Assembly (NCBI GenBank): GCA_016222825.1
Contig: JACRQF010000001.1
Span: 57,465 to 121,464, forward strand
Origin: Verrucomicrobiota bacterium
GTDB taxonomy: Bacteria; Verrucomicrobiota; Verrucomicrobiia; CAIQCK01
DNA length: 64,000 nt
Reading direction: 5' to 3'
Numbering within the stretch: the stretch's first letter is position 1; the number at the start of each line of letters is the position of its first letter. The translations under genes were made by a program, and so were the position numbers. Below the pieces are notes generated by a model. The model worked only from the letters and a program-made list of their open reading frames with translations. It was not told the origin of the DNA and ran no database searches. Below, one piece after another: positions 53,201-58,615 of this stretch.

Positions 53201-55624
53201 GAGCGGGTTGACGAAGCTCAGCGGCTGGTCGGCGCCCGTCTCGTTGAGCATCAGCACGGAAGGATTGAAGAACGCGCTGCCCCAAGTCACCGGAGCACCC
53301 GCGCCGCCGAGATTCACCGTCAGCGGCGTCGTGACCGCCGAGAAGCCGCCCGTGCTGCCCGCCAACCGCACTTCGCCCGCGCCGGAGCCGAGGTTGAGGC
53401 TCGCCAAGCCGCTGGCCGTTTCCCACACGCCGCCCGTGAGCACAAGGTTGGCCGTGAGCGGAATCCCCGCGCCCCACTCCGCCCGCAGCGCGCCGCCCTC
53501 CACCACCACGTCCCCGCCGAAGTTGTTTGCGCCGCGCAGGTCCAGCGCGCCCGCGCCGAGCTTGAGGAAACCGCTGGAGCCGCCGATGACGTTGGTGATC
53601 GTGAAGACCGTGCCCGCGTCGCGGATGTCGAAGCCGCCGTTGAACGTGTCCCAGTTCACCGTCCGGCTGTCAATGTTGGTCAGCGTCGCGCCCGTGACCC
53701 GCAGCACGCCGCCGCCAAAGGTGATGGCCGAGCTGGCCGCGCCGAGGTTGTTGTCGCTGCTGACGCTGAGCGTGCTGCCGTTGAGGAACGTGCCGCCGGT
53801 GTAGCTGTTCGCGCCGGTCAGTTCCACCACCGCGCGCGCCGCCGCGCTGCCGCCGATGTTGACGACGGAGAGGCTGCCGCCGTTGTCGGTGTCGGCGATG
53901 GCAGCGGGGAAGGTCAGGACCGCGCCCGGCGCGCCGCCGCCGAGGTTGAAGTAGTTGACGCCGCCCGATTGGTAGGGCGTGTAAACGGTCGCGTTAGTGA
54001 CCGTGTCCGCCGCGCCGAGGTAAAGGTTGGCGTAGGTCGAGAAGTTGACCGTGTCCGCGGCGGTGGCGGTGTTGGTCGTCAGCGCGATGATGCCGGGCGT
54101 GGTGGTGATGTTGAGGATCTTCGGGAACAACGTGCCCGCCAGGCCGCCCGCGACGTTGTAAGCCACCGCGGCCGTGTTGCTGGCCAGCGTGATGTTGCCG
54201 CTGGTGGGCAGCGAGGCGGCATACTGGAACCGCAACACGCCGTTGCTGATGAGAGTGCCACCGAAATAAAGGTTTGTGCCGCTGAGCATCTGCACGCCCA
54301 CACCGCTCTTGATGACTTGGACGTTGCCGGTCAGGAAACCGCCATAGTTGAAGTTGGTCGCGGTGTTGATCGTCAACCGTGACAGACCAGCGACATTGTT
54401 GGCCACGACGTTGGAGGAGCCGGAGCCGCTGGTGGCCAGACCCGCAATAGCCAGGTCGTAACCATTCAAATCAAGCCGGTTGATCAAGCCGGTGGTGCCG
54501 GAGCCGTTAACGCCCGCCATCGTCAACGCAGAGGCGGACGGCAACAGGTTGTTCCCGAGCAACCGCACGGTAAACTGGCCGGAAGAGTTGGCGATCGTAG
54601 TGTTGCCGACGTAGGTGTTGGTGGCAGCCAATATCAAAGTCTGCACGTTGTTGTTGTTGTTGCCGCGGCCATATATGCTCACATTACCCGTGCCACTGAC
54701 GACACCGGCATTCGTGGCCGTGGTGCTGCCGTTGCGATACAACCCAATCCTGGAGTCCCCACCCATCACTATCGACCCGCTCCAGCGAGAACCGCCGACA
54801 GCAAACCTGAGCGATCCGTTACCGTCTCCGTTACCCACGATGTTGATGGTGTTCGTATAATCACCCGCCGCGTTCACGATGAACGATCCTCCGTTGAGCA
54901 CATCAATCACCGGGACGTAACGAACAGCGTTGGAGTTCTCAATCTGGATTTCACCAGCCTGAATTGTCATTGAGCCGCTGAAAGAATTCGCCGTCCTGAA
55001 AACCAGTGTGTAGTCGCCCGCCTTCGTCAACGCGCTGGTTCCAACCACATCCTTGTCGAAATAGACCGACCCCGATCCGGTGCCACCAATGGTCAGGTCG
55101 TTGGTCAACATGACGCCGATATGGAAGCGAGTCAAAACACTGCCATTCTGGAGAAGCTGGGGCAAGGTGCCGGAGCTGTTGGTGCTGAACACGAAATAAG
55201 CGCCCGCGGTCGTGTTGGTAATGTAGTTCGTCCCCGGCGTTCCGGTCGCGTTAAGAACGAGCTGGTTGAGCGTGAACTTGTTGTCACTCAAGAGCGAGTT
55301 GTCCACCGTGATGTATAGCTTCGGGACTGTGTTCGTCTGGATGTAGATGTTGTAATCGAGGCTACCGCCCACACCGGGCGCGAAGTTGCCCGAAACCTCG
55401 TTGGTCCAGTTGCCCGCAACACTCCAGTTGCCGTTGACCGGGTTCGTCCAGTAGAAATTGGTCTGCGCCCTCGCCTCTTCGACGGCGGCGAAACACGCCA
55501 AGGTCGCCGCCAAGAGACACCTCACCCCTGAAGCCCGGCGATCGTTGGAAGCGTGGCGAAGGGGGGTGGGTGAAAGTGAAACGTCGCTGTGTTCGTTCAG
55601 CGCATCCGCTGCGTGATCTCTCAT
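41288..55624 (-). CDS. Giant autotransporter-associated beta-strand repeat protein with PEP-CTERM signal
   Basis: This encodes 4778 residues from the ATG at 55624 (an ATG at 55699 is possible). Signal peptide RCLLAATLACFAAVEEARA lies after a ~35-residue n-region. The mature protein is a Asn/Thr/Gly/Ser-rich beta-solenoid. It contains at least twelve copies of the PATR/TIGR02601 motif (KxGxGxLxLxGxNxYxGxTxxxxGxL), four copies of a GGFSA-containing module, two copies of a GGSGxGAxA module and four tandem ~117-residue repeats (~3218-3701). The C-terminus is VFVPEPSTGVLMALGLASLAGGRRRKK: VPEPST, a membrane helix and a basic tail, the PEP-CTERM signal cut by exosortase. It is therefore probably a processed cell-envelope or extracellular-matrix protein. 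No exosortase lies in the window. Confidence 0.93.
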   Translation of the reverse strand: MRDHAADALNEHSDVSLSPTPLRHASNDRRASGVRCLLAATLACFAAVEEARAQTNFYWTNPVNGNWSVAGNWTNEVSGNFAPGVGGSLDYNIYIQTNTVPKLYITVDNSLLSDNKFTLNQLVLNATGTPGTNYITNTTAGAYFVFSTNSSGTLPQLLQNGSVLTRFHIGVMLTNDLTIGGTGSGSVYFDKDVVGTSALTKAGDYTLVFRTANSFSGSMTIQAGEIQIENSNAVRYVPVIDVLNGGSFIVNAAGDYTNTINIVGNGDGNGSLRFAVGGSRWSGSIVMGGDSRIGLYRNGSTTATNAGVVSGTGNVSIYGRGNNNNNVQTLILAATNTYVGNTTIANSSGQFTVRLLGNNLLPSASALTMAGVNGSGTTGLINRLDLNGYDLAIAGLATSGSGSSNVVANNVAGLSRLTINTATNFNYGGFLTGNVQVIKSGVGVQMLSGTNLYFGGTLISNGVLRFQYAASLPTSGNITLASNTAAVAYNVAGGLAGTLFPKILNITTTPGIIALTTNTATAADTVNFSTYANLYLGAADTVTNATVYTPYQSGGVNYFNLGGGAPGAVLTFPAAIADTDNGGSLSVVNIGGSAAARAVVELTGANSYTGGTFLNGSTLSVSSDNNLGAASSAITFGGGVLRVTGATLTNIDSRTVNWDTFNGGFDIRDAGTVFTITNVIGGSSGFLKLGAGALDLRGANNFGGDVVVEGGALRAEWGAGIPLTANLVLTGGVWETASGLASLNLGSGAGEVRLAGSTGGFSAVTTPLTVNLGGAGAPVTWGSAFFNPSVLMLNETGADQPLSFVNPLDFNGAVRTVAVNAVTATLAGGITTSSGTVGLVKAGSGTLLLTNATPLVLQRTLGVTGGALTLATGTTTIISGGSILLSGTSTLNVSGSMVSSNGIQVGSSAGSRAIMMVTPGASLLFTNTASCIQIGMAGATGAIYQTGGTIINSPTATTGEGVFSPGYGGYGYYRMTDGLLVNNGRFSLGGALTTSIGVFEQFGGIVTNREWVIWRKGPAAQINLFGGEFNANNSQGFTLNYDGTNYNVLNIAGATVNLAMANSLPVNLARQAASTGIVNLLSGTLTVNQIMAGAAAQTYLNFDGGTLRANPVTTLAGSFMTNALAGAYIYDGGATFVVESNIVTISQPLLGPTAKGIENIVTNGLSVAEISGYIGTPAVVISGGSGAGASAVAQIDLATGVLTNILVTSAGSGYQAGDILTITLMGGGNSNVVLGNYTLADNANTGSLTKSGHGAIFLLGENTYGGPTIINGGGLLLSNVNTSISAGALTMAGASSAIGPTNVLDQTFVDWVAGRMPGVVATGAVLLAVNSGNDLNFSGTMTNVFLGGLSNAVYTGGATWADNTVRLGNGPGAFTYGAAIGNGTNLVIGPVGGNPLSVVILTNVNTHASTLINAGTLAASNDFSLGTAGAAITFNGGNLAAFGTTNLVVTGRAITFAADAAIGGSNVTFTGTVDLGGVARTLAITGGVTSIEGTVSNGGLVKDGRGTLMLSASNPYLGGTWLNGGVLSVSNANALGGGHITFNGGAISGFGQPLVTITQFIDVAASGFIAAGSNLLFNKTVDLGGEMRTLNVSNNLTRITSVVQNGGVMKTGPGLLVLDGANTYTGGTYLAGGILNVDGDASFGAVPGSPTTNIIFSANSTLLLTNSFTINNNRIITVQAGVTQADIDVTNRVFTLGNTLTGDGTLRVHSSAGGGTLVLTGIDDVALTVVRNNSNTILVLSNLSGAAMLGNLQVGNNSGAEDAWVYTAAPNQFGSNSVLSFSTASGANGRFQLIGNDQTVAGLSDTTGRGIVGNTHGETAYGDATLTVSNNALHSYNGYIRNTLSGSGVLSFAKDGPGTQVLAGANLTYTGPTTIRNGALYLSNVTTFASPVITNSSQLIFDFTAASTLSYGGVITGSGTLAKQGVGALQLVGNNVHTGDTIVRDGILQAGFGAGFSPNSVVVLAGGAISTLSGTVTNAIGSAAGQIQFTPGVAGGFSAYNAPLTVNINNDGGTLVFGGANFNPSALMLNNTIANNNLTFVNGLDLNGASRAIAVNATNMALAAIVSGIITNSGANANLRKVGRGVLELTGNNKFTGGLLVEDGVLRGEWGVGIPTTANLALTGGVWETASGSITTALGAGAGAIRLPGSTGGFSAATTPLTVNLGGFGGTVQWNTATFNPSVLLLNAGSASATLDFANILDLNGADRVFAVNSDFDYPATISGVINNSSGLGGLIKVGTGLLILPDSIANTFNGNVTIREGVLRAAWGAGLPVTANLVLTGGVWETTSGSITANLGVGAGEIQLPGSTGGFSAVNTPMTVNLGGANATVVWGSSTFNPTQLVLNAVTANQPINFDNPLDFGNGAVRSIAVNADVATLAQIVISGTNTAGLTKTGDGMLVLTNTTPLALSRGVNIYGGALWLTAGTTNNFTGGNVVLNDGGRLIIEGPVDMGANNILMGSLGAADRNVLQIGTNLNANKIYLGNAAGAVGAIYQTGGVVNLTTVDGNTGEVSLGQGGENSYGYYALTNGALNITGGRLSIGGAYGSTAAKYGVFDQVGGTVNVKTYVFIVRSPGGAGVLNVFGGQFNAGDAQDSSINRGGVGQGVLNIGGLGQAALANFAIASNRAFQVVNDAGGTGIVNFLSGGTGVFNKIYSSVAGVGIVNFNGGTLQAREGSTLVSGGTNFMSGVTGYIYSGGATINTDTNNIIISAPLYAPTDKGVASITTNDIPVSALSDYIGAPVVKIAGGSGQGATAVAMIDPMTGVLTNIMVTSAGSGYLAGDTLTITLIGGGNTNVYLTTGNYTLADNTSGGLVKDGAGLLVLAGTNTYTGPTVVNAGSLQVGNGGASGTLDNGFIFGAYTFTNNGSLIYGRTDTNTAFNNITGAGGLVVLGSGSGQLNLAGTNDFSGGMAVTNGLLMFTHFGALPAAGSITLDSGVVGLNTNDVAANLFPRLAASPTGYIALGLTNDTDTIDFSGYSGLGLASAEDVTYKGVFTPYVADGTNNWWFAAAGGTTFTFTNLITDGPNASPLRIGSNTLSGLVGVVALRPQQANTYSGGTFLHGSVLNITNDNALGLLPGSPVTNITFQTNATLQFGASMSLEVNRAIALAAGTGTFDTLANTVVIPGTIGGDGAMNKIGSGTLILNNNTNSAQFLNVNAGTMILSNTLFTVTGVFANGSVIIGNTAADNNAALVVGTNSLLIRQGASPVMVGYLGSGNSLTVAAGGTINNGTGTFRVGYGSSATAVSSNNQLVIDGGVWTSTNTSADMFVGYYGVGNNVTIANGGVMDITSSGGLDLLIGNQAISSNNSMLVSGDGSLFRFNQIVFVGNLGSSNRLTVTAGGVVTNNNGRFLVGYGSSATAMSSNNQLVIDGGTWINTNAGSDSIIGSYGVGNSLLVANGGLLDISATGGNDFFLGYQANASNNTMLVTGSGSRFNFNRIIYVGNVGSSNSFTVAAGGVVNNNGTNQFIIGNGSSTGPVISSNNLLVIDGGRWSATNIGSDAIVGNYGVGNSLIITNGGVMEMTGKSGSDFLIGSAAVATNNLMVVSGTGSLFNFNRIINVGNLGSFNTFVVSAGGVVNNSNSTFVVGTGSGTGPVISSNNQLVIDGGFWGNTNVSADISIGNYGVGNSLIIANGGVMRLGTATVGGIDFMIGAQTMASNNSVLVSGAGSVFVFTNTIYVGYSGNSNAMTVDGGAVTNGGTFTVGSSSSNNLLAITNGGTVNSVTFNVGENGTAFNNAVVVTGSGSVLTNRGTASNQDMRIGTAGSGNSLQVLNGGSVNAARYVLIGYNTSASNNSVLVSGNGSLLTAGGAYDIRVGSSGSSNTLVIADQGRVHGRQDFITGYFTGSRSNLVVVTDPGSVLTNTRNFFLGYYTGTFANAMVVTNGGQVFVGGYSTIGYGIGSGGISSNNSVLVSGTGSFWRTAGALTVGQFGEGNSLTVNDGGVVFAASMAVGSNGSFSALSVSGGAAVTNAGILQIGTVGGASNNTVTLSGVNTRFFNQSEVWLGATDTHHNVLQILDGAVLTNGGFFLMGRRAGADNNILVVNNASLLNGGNVLAVGGGAGVGNVALFTNGAQVLAAEFNVGRGGGGTNNAAYITGAGTLLQVTGVNGVQVGRGDAFNFLYIGDGAVVTNAGGLRVGVAGTTSNNWLQISGAGSRLWVGGDAMLGESTTSLVEGNQMVLDSGATAVLGGNLTISTNSVLRNLGTATVQLAGDFDNLGTNFAQNDFSGAFVFNGGSARTQQVEIASAYAADMAAANFMFGTFMVGDSVTGSNAFVRLVDERANSAGAGNEILAASNLIVATSGSMLDLTNHTVFVFNLVNAGTIQQAVAGGVARLDVVNTFTNQGNLYATGGGILQFSNAFINGGNGVIGLVGGTLNDFLTGGVLTNLGTIGGGGLVSAIIGNEPAGRIAATNAGAGAVLTLGAGFTNSGAGPVNAGLLAALGAGADLRINQSFTNAGTIWLNHATAAVTLTDNASNLVNAAGGMIHGRGTVNAFLRNAGTVSNSTGGALNFNLAVNNQAGGRIRAYDGSTIAFNSVVTNSGAISAQNGSVLQFNQGLTLEGSGSLALNPSTAIITGTLLLGNAGVISMANSNDVLVLRGDFVNGSTDTNNFNMRYGTMVFGGSTPLTGPGAFTNTFEVAGTNKGAVFAGFENNMALGTLNITNHIEFVNNINNGGGTNESLYVDVLHLFNGATLKLSQLTVYVGMEFIYEDAGGTQRFALGQGGVIDQDFAASHGLFNLFLDNGGQIVFVPEPSTGVLMALGLASLAGGRRRKKNLRG
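44520..45970 (-). repeat. Four tandem ~351-bp repeats inside the giant gene
   Basis: The segment encoding SSNNQLVIDGG recurs with DNA landmarks at 44821, 45172, 45526 and 45874 (spacings 351, 354 and 348). Each ~117-residue unit runs VIDGGxW-TN, GxYGVGNSL, NGGxMD, SNNxxLVSGxGS, FxFxxxIxVGNxGSSN, AGGVV. Conservation at DNA level suggests fairly recent duplication. Confidence 0.85.
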
Positions 55625-56079
55625 GGCGTCTTCATCCCGCTGCAATACCAATCTCGGCCTACCCAACCGAATCTCGCGACCTGTTGCCGCCAGCACCACG
55701 GGTCAATAATTCCCCTCGGAGGATTACCAACACTCAATGATTGGCGGCCAAGATCGCTCGACTCCTTCAGCGAGGATTCTACCTCCAAACCGCGTTCCGT
55801 CAACCCTGTTTTTGGCTTCGTTTCGCGAAAACCGATGCGTCGAATTGGGGCGTGTCCGAGTATTTGTGTGCGCGGAAAACAGCAGGCAGAGCCAGTGATG
55901 TGATTCGTTGGTAGGGCGAATCGTCCCGATGAGCCGCGGGCCACGCATATTGGACGCCAGCGGCTCGGCAGGGACGCCTCGCCCTACCTGCAAAACCCTA
56001 CGGCTTCCTGTCCCAATACTCAAACTTTCGGACACCCTCTCGGATTGCCCTTCCGCTCCCAGGTGAAGAATCCCTTCTG
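55625..56079. other. Intergenic region upstream of the giant gene
   Basis: 455 bases between the giant gene start and the TPR gene stop. They contain the 79-bp inverted repeat at 55910-55988. ORFs across it are not convincing. The promoter of the giant gene should lie here, but I could not pick -35/-10 boxes with confidence. Confidence 0.6.
55910..55988. repeat. 79-bp inverted repeat with GGTAGGGCGA ends
   Basis: Terminal GGTAGGGCGA / TCGCCCTACC pair perfectly. Next to them, TCGTCCCGATGAGCCGC and its near-complement GCGGCTCGGCAGGGACG extend the stem with mismatches. It could be a second class of dispersed palindrome or a transcription stop for both neighbours. Confidence 0.65.
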
Positions 56080-57000
56080 CTAATGCTTCAGGCGGTAATA
56101 AAGAAAGGCGGCGACGATAACGACGGCCAGACCGACCGGCAACAAAGAGGCCAGCACGAGCTTCTTGATGCTGCTGCTGACGGAACCTTGTGTTGGTTTC
56201 GCCCGGGGTGGAAACGTGAGCCGGTCCGAATCGCCGCTCTTGCGGGACATGGCGAGCTGCCGGCCATCCAGCCTGCCGAGAACCGGGTCGGACTTGACCG
56301 CCAGTTCAACCGCCTGAAGCACGAGGTCCGGGTCCTGCTCGGCATCGCCCGCCGCCTTGCCGGGCTTGCCGCCGCCCTTGTCCCGTTTCAGTTTCTTGCC
56401 GTCGGCGCGACTGGGAACATCCAGGGCCGGTTTGGCCCCGCCTTTGCCATCGCCCAGCGCCTTGCCGAGGGCGGGGTTCAACTCGACGGCCCGCTTGAGA
56501 TCCTGCTGGGCCATGGCCTGCTGGCCCATGCTGCGATAGGTCAGCGCCCGGTTGTAGAAGGCCTCCGCGAAGTCCGGGTTCAACCCGATGGCGTGATTGA
56601 GGTCCTGCAGGGCCTGGTCGTGCTGGCCCATTTCGCGATAGGCCACGGCGCGGTTGTTGTAGGTGCCGGCAAAGTCCGGACGGTTTTGGATGATCAGATT
56701 GTAATCCTCCAACGCCCGGTCGTAGTTCCCCTGCTTCAAGTAGCTGTTGCCACGGCCCAAGTAGGCCAGGCCGTAGGTATTATCCACTTCGATGGACTGG
56801 TTGTAGGCCTGCGATGCCTGGTCATACAAGCCCTTCGACCAGTAGGCGTTTCCCAGCATCCACCAAGCCTCCGCGGAGTTTGGATTCGCATCCACGAGGT
56901 TGATGCCGTCTTGGACAGCCTGGTCGGCCGTCTGCGCCCCTGCCGGGGCCGTCAATCCCACGGCCACGCATATCGCGCAAGCAACAATGAACTCTCTCAT
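56080..57000 (-). CDS. Exported TPR protein with C-terminal membrane anchor
   Basis: This encodes 306 residues. The ATG at 57000 after GGAGA gives a signal peptide ending APAGAQ. Four to five TPRs occupy ~20-175 (AWWMLGNAYWSKGLYDQASQAY; AYLGRGNSYLKQGNYDRALEDY; TYNNRAVAYREMGQHDQALQDL; AFYNRALTYRSMGQQAMAQQDL). A Lys/Gly-rich low-complexity linker follows (~180-225), then one membrane helix near the end (KLVLASLLPVGLAVVIVAAFLYY). It is a protein-interaction scaffold. Its place between two giant surface-protein genes makes a role in their export or assembly possible, but this is inference. Confidence 0.87.
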   Translation of the reverse strand: MREFIVACAICVAVGLTAPAGAQTADQAVQDGINLVDANPNSAEAWWMLGNAYWSKGLYDQASQAYNQSIEVDNTYGLAYLGRGNSYLKQGNYDRALEDYNLIIQNRPDFAGTYNNRAVAYREMGQHDQALQDLNHAIGLNPDFAEAFYNRALTYRSMGQQAMAQQDLKRAVELNPALGKALGDGKGGAKPALDVPSRADGKKLKRDKGGGKPGKAAGDAEQDPDLVLQAVELAVKSDPVLGRLDGRQLAMSRKSGDSDRLTFPPRAKPTQGSVSSSIKKLVLASLLPVGLAVVIVAAFLYYRLKH

Positions 57001-57099
57001 TCTTCTCTCCACCCGCGACAGGCTACTTGCGCGGCCAAGCGGCGTCAAGGCCGGCGCCCGCGCCCGGATGCGCTATCCGAAGCGGTGGATGGCAGGGTC

Positions 57100-57175
57100 T
57101 GCAACGCCGGAATCCCTGCCGGCGCGCTTCTCGCAGTGCATCGGAACCCCGCCGGCAGGATGCCGGCGCTACAGG
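57100..57175. repeat. Paired-hairpin element (copy near giant gene 2)
   Basis: CGCCGG-AATCCCTG-CCGGCG, then 32 bases, then CGCCGGCA-GGA-TGCCGGCG and CTACAG. Same arrangement as the 40282 element; the right hairpin is nearly identical. Confidence 0.7.
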
Positions 57176-57240
57176 CAAGAAGTGGAAAGGCCCACACGCA
57201 CCCGGTCCATTCAAATCAGCCCGCCGGAAACCCGTTCCGC

Positions 57241-58615
57241 TCACGGGCCGTAGAACGCCTGGTAGAAGTATTCGTTGAACTTCCACACCCCGTCAATCTG
57301 CGACCACAACCGGACGTAGATGGGGCCTCCATCCACAGGCAAGGTCATCGCGCGCGACGTGCCCGGCTCGATCGCCGCATAGAGGTCGTAGCTGCCCGGC
57401 GTGCTGCCCACCCACATCGCATACTGGGTCACGCCCACGCCCGCGGACCATGTAAACGTCGTTGTGGCTCCAGGCAACGTCCCTCCCTGCACCGGGGAGG
57501 TCATGACGGCCTTGGTCTTGCCGCTGGCGTAGGTGGTTTCATACTCGTAATCAACGCCAGTCCACGTCCCGTTGACCAACGACCACAGCCGCACGTAGAT
57601 CGCATTGCCGTCAATCGGCAGGCTCAACTGCTGCGTCCGGTTCGTGCCCAGCAACAGCGCGTGGAGGTCATAATCACCCGGCGCGCTGCCCACCCATATC
57701 GCATACTGGGTGGCCGAGCCGGCAGTCCAGTTGAACGTCACCGGACTGGCGCTGAACGTCGTCCCGTTGGTCGGGCTGGTCATCTGCGCCAGTTCCGGCG
57801 CCGTGAAGGCCGTGAACTCGTAATCGTTCCGCTTCCACGTCCCGTTGACCAGCGACCACAAGCCCACGTAGATAGACTCGCCCTTGGACGGCAGGATCAC
57901 CGACTGGGACTGGTTGGTGCCCAACAGCGCGGCATACAGGTTATAGGTTCCCGGCGCGTTGCCGATCCACATCGCATACTGGCTCGCGGCCGAGCCGGCA
58001 TCCCACGTGAAGGTCACGTTCGTCGAACTGAGCGTGGCCCCGTTGGACAGGCCGGTGATCCGCGCCTTGACCGGGACCTGCGCCCTGTAGTTGTAGCTGT
58101 TATACTGCCACGCGCCGCCGATCAGCGACCACAGCCTCACATAAAGCGGCCGGCCATCCACCGGCAACGTCACCGTCTGCGACCGGTTGGTGCCCACCAC
58201 CGCGGCATAGAGGTCATAGCCGTTGGACGCGCTGCCGATCCACATCGCATACTGGCTGGCACTCACACCCGCCGTCCAGGTGAACGTCACCGCGGCGCTG
58301 CTGTTGGTGCTTCCGTTGACCGGGCTGATCATCACCGCTTTCCCCGACGCCGGCGTCGTGTAGGTGTAATCATTGTATCCCCACTGTCCGTTGCCGAAGG
58401 ACCACATGCGCACATAGATCAACGAGCCCGACGCCGGCACCGTCACCGTGCGTGAGAAGCCCGCCTCAACCGCCGCATACAGGTCGCTGCCGTTCGTCGC
58501 GCTACCCACCCACAACGCCCTCTGGGTGATGCCCACCCCGGCGTCCCACGTGAACGTCACCTGGGTGTTGGTCAACACCGAGCTTGGCGCTGGCGTGAGC
58601 ATCTGCGACATCTTC
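57241..58615 (-). repeat. Five tandem ~88-residue TWxAG-YAMWIGS domains
   Basis: Each unit follows the pattern SPxNGxTxxxxxVTFTWxAG, QYAMWIGSxxxxYDLYAA, GTNRSQTVxLPxDG, xIYVRLWSLxxGxWxxNxYxY. All five are ~86-92 residues, diverged at DNA level. Ig/FN3-like beta sandwiches are likely. Confidence 0.8.

Noticed and set aside
55724..56035. 103-codon minus-strand ORF (SESLSIGTGSRRVLQ...)
   Set aside because: It runs through the 79-bp inverted repeat and has no ribosome site or domain; probably translated repeat.
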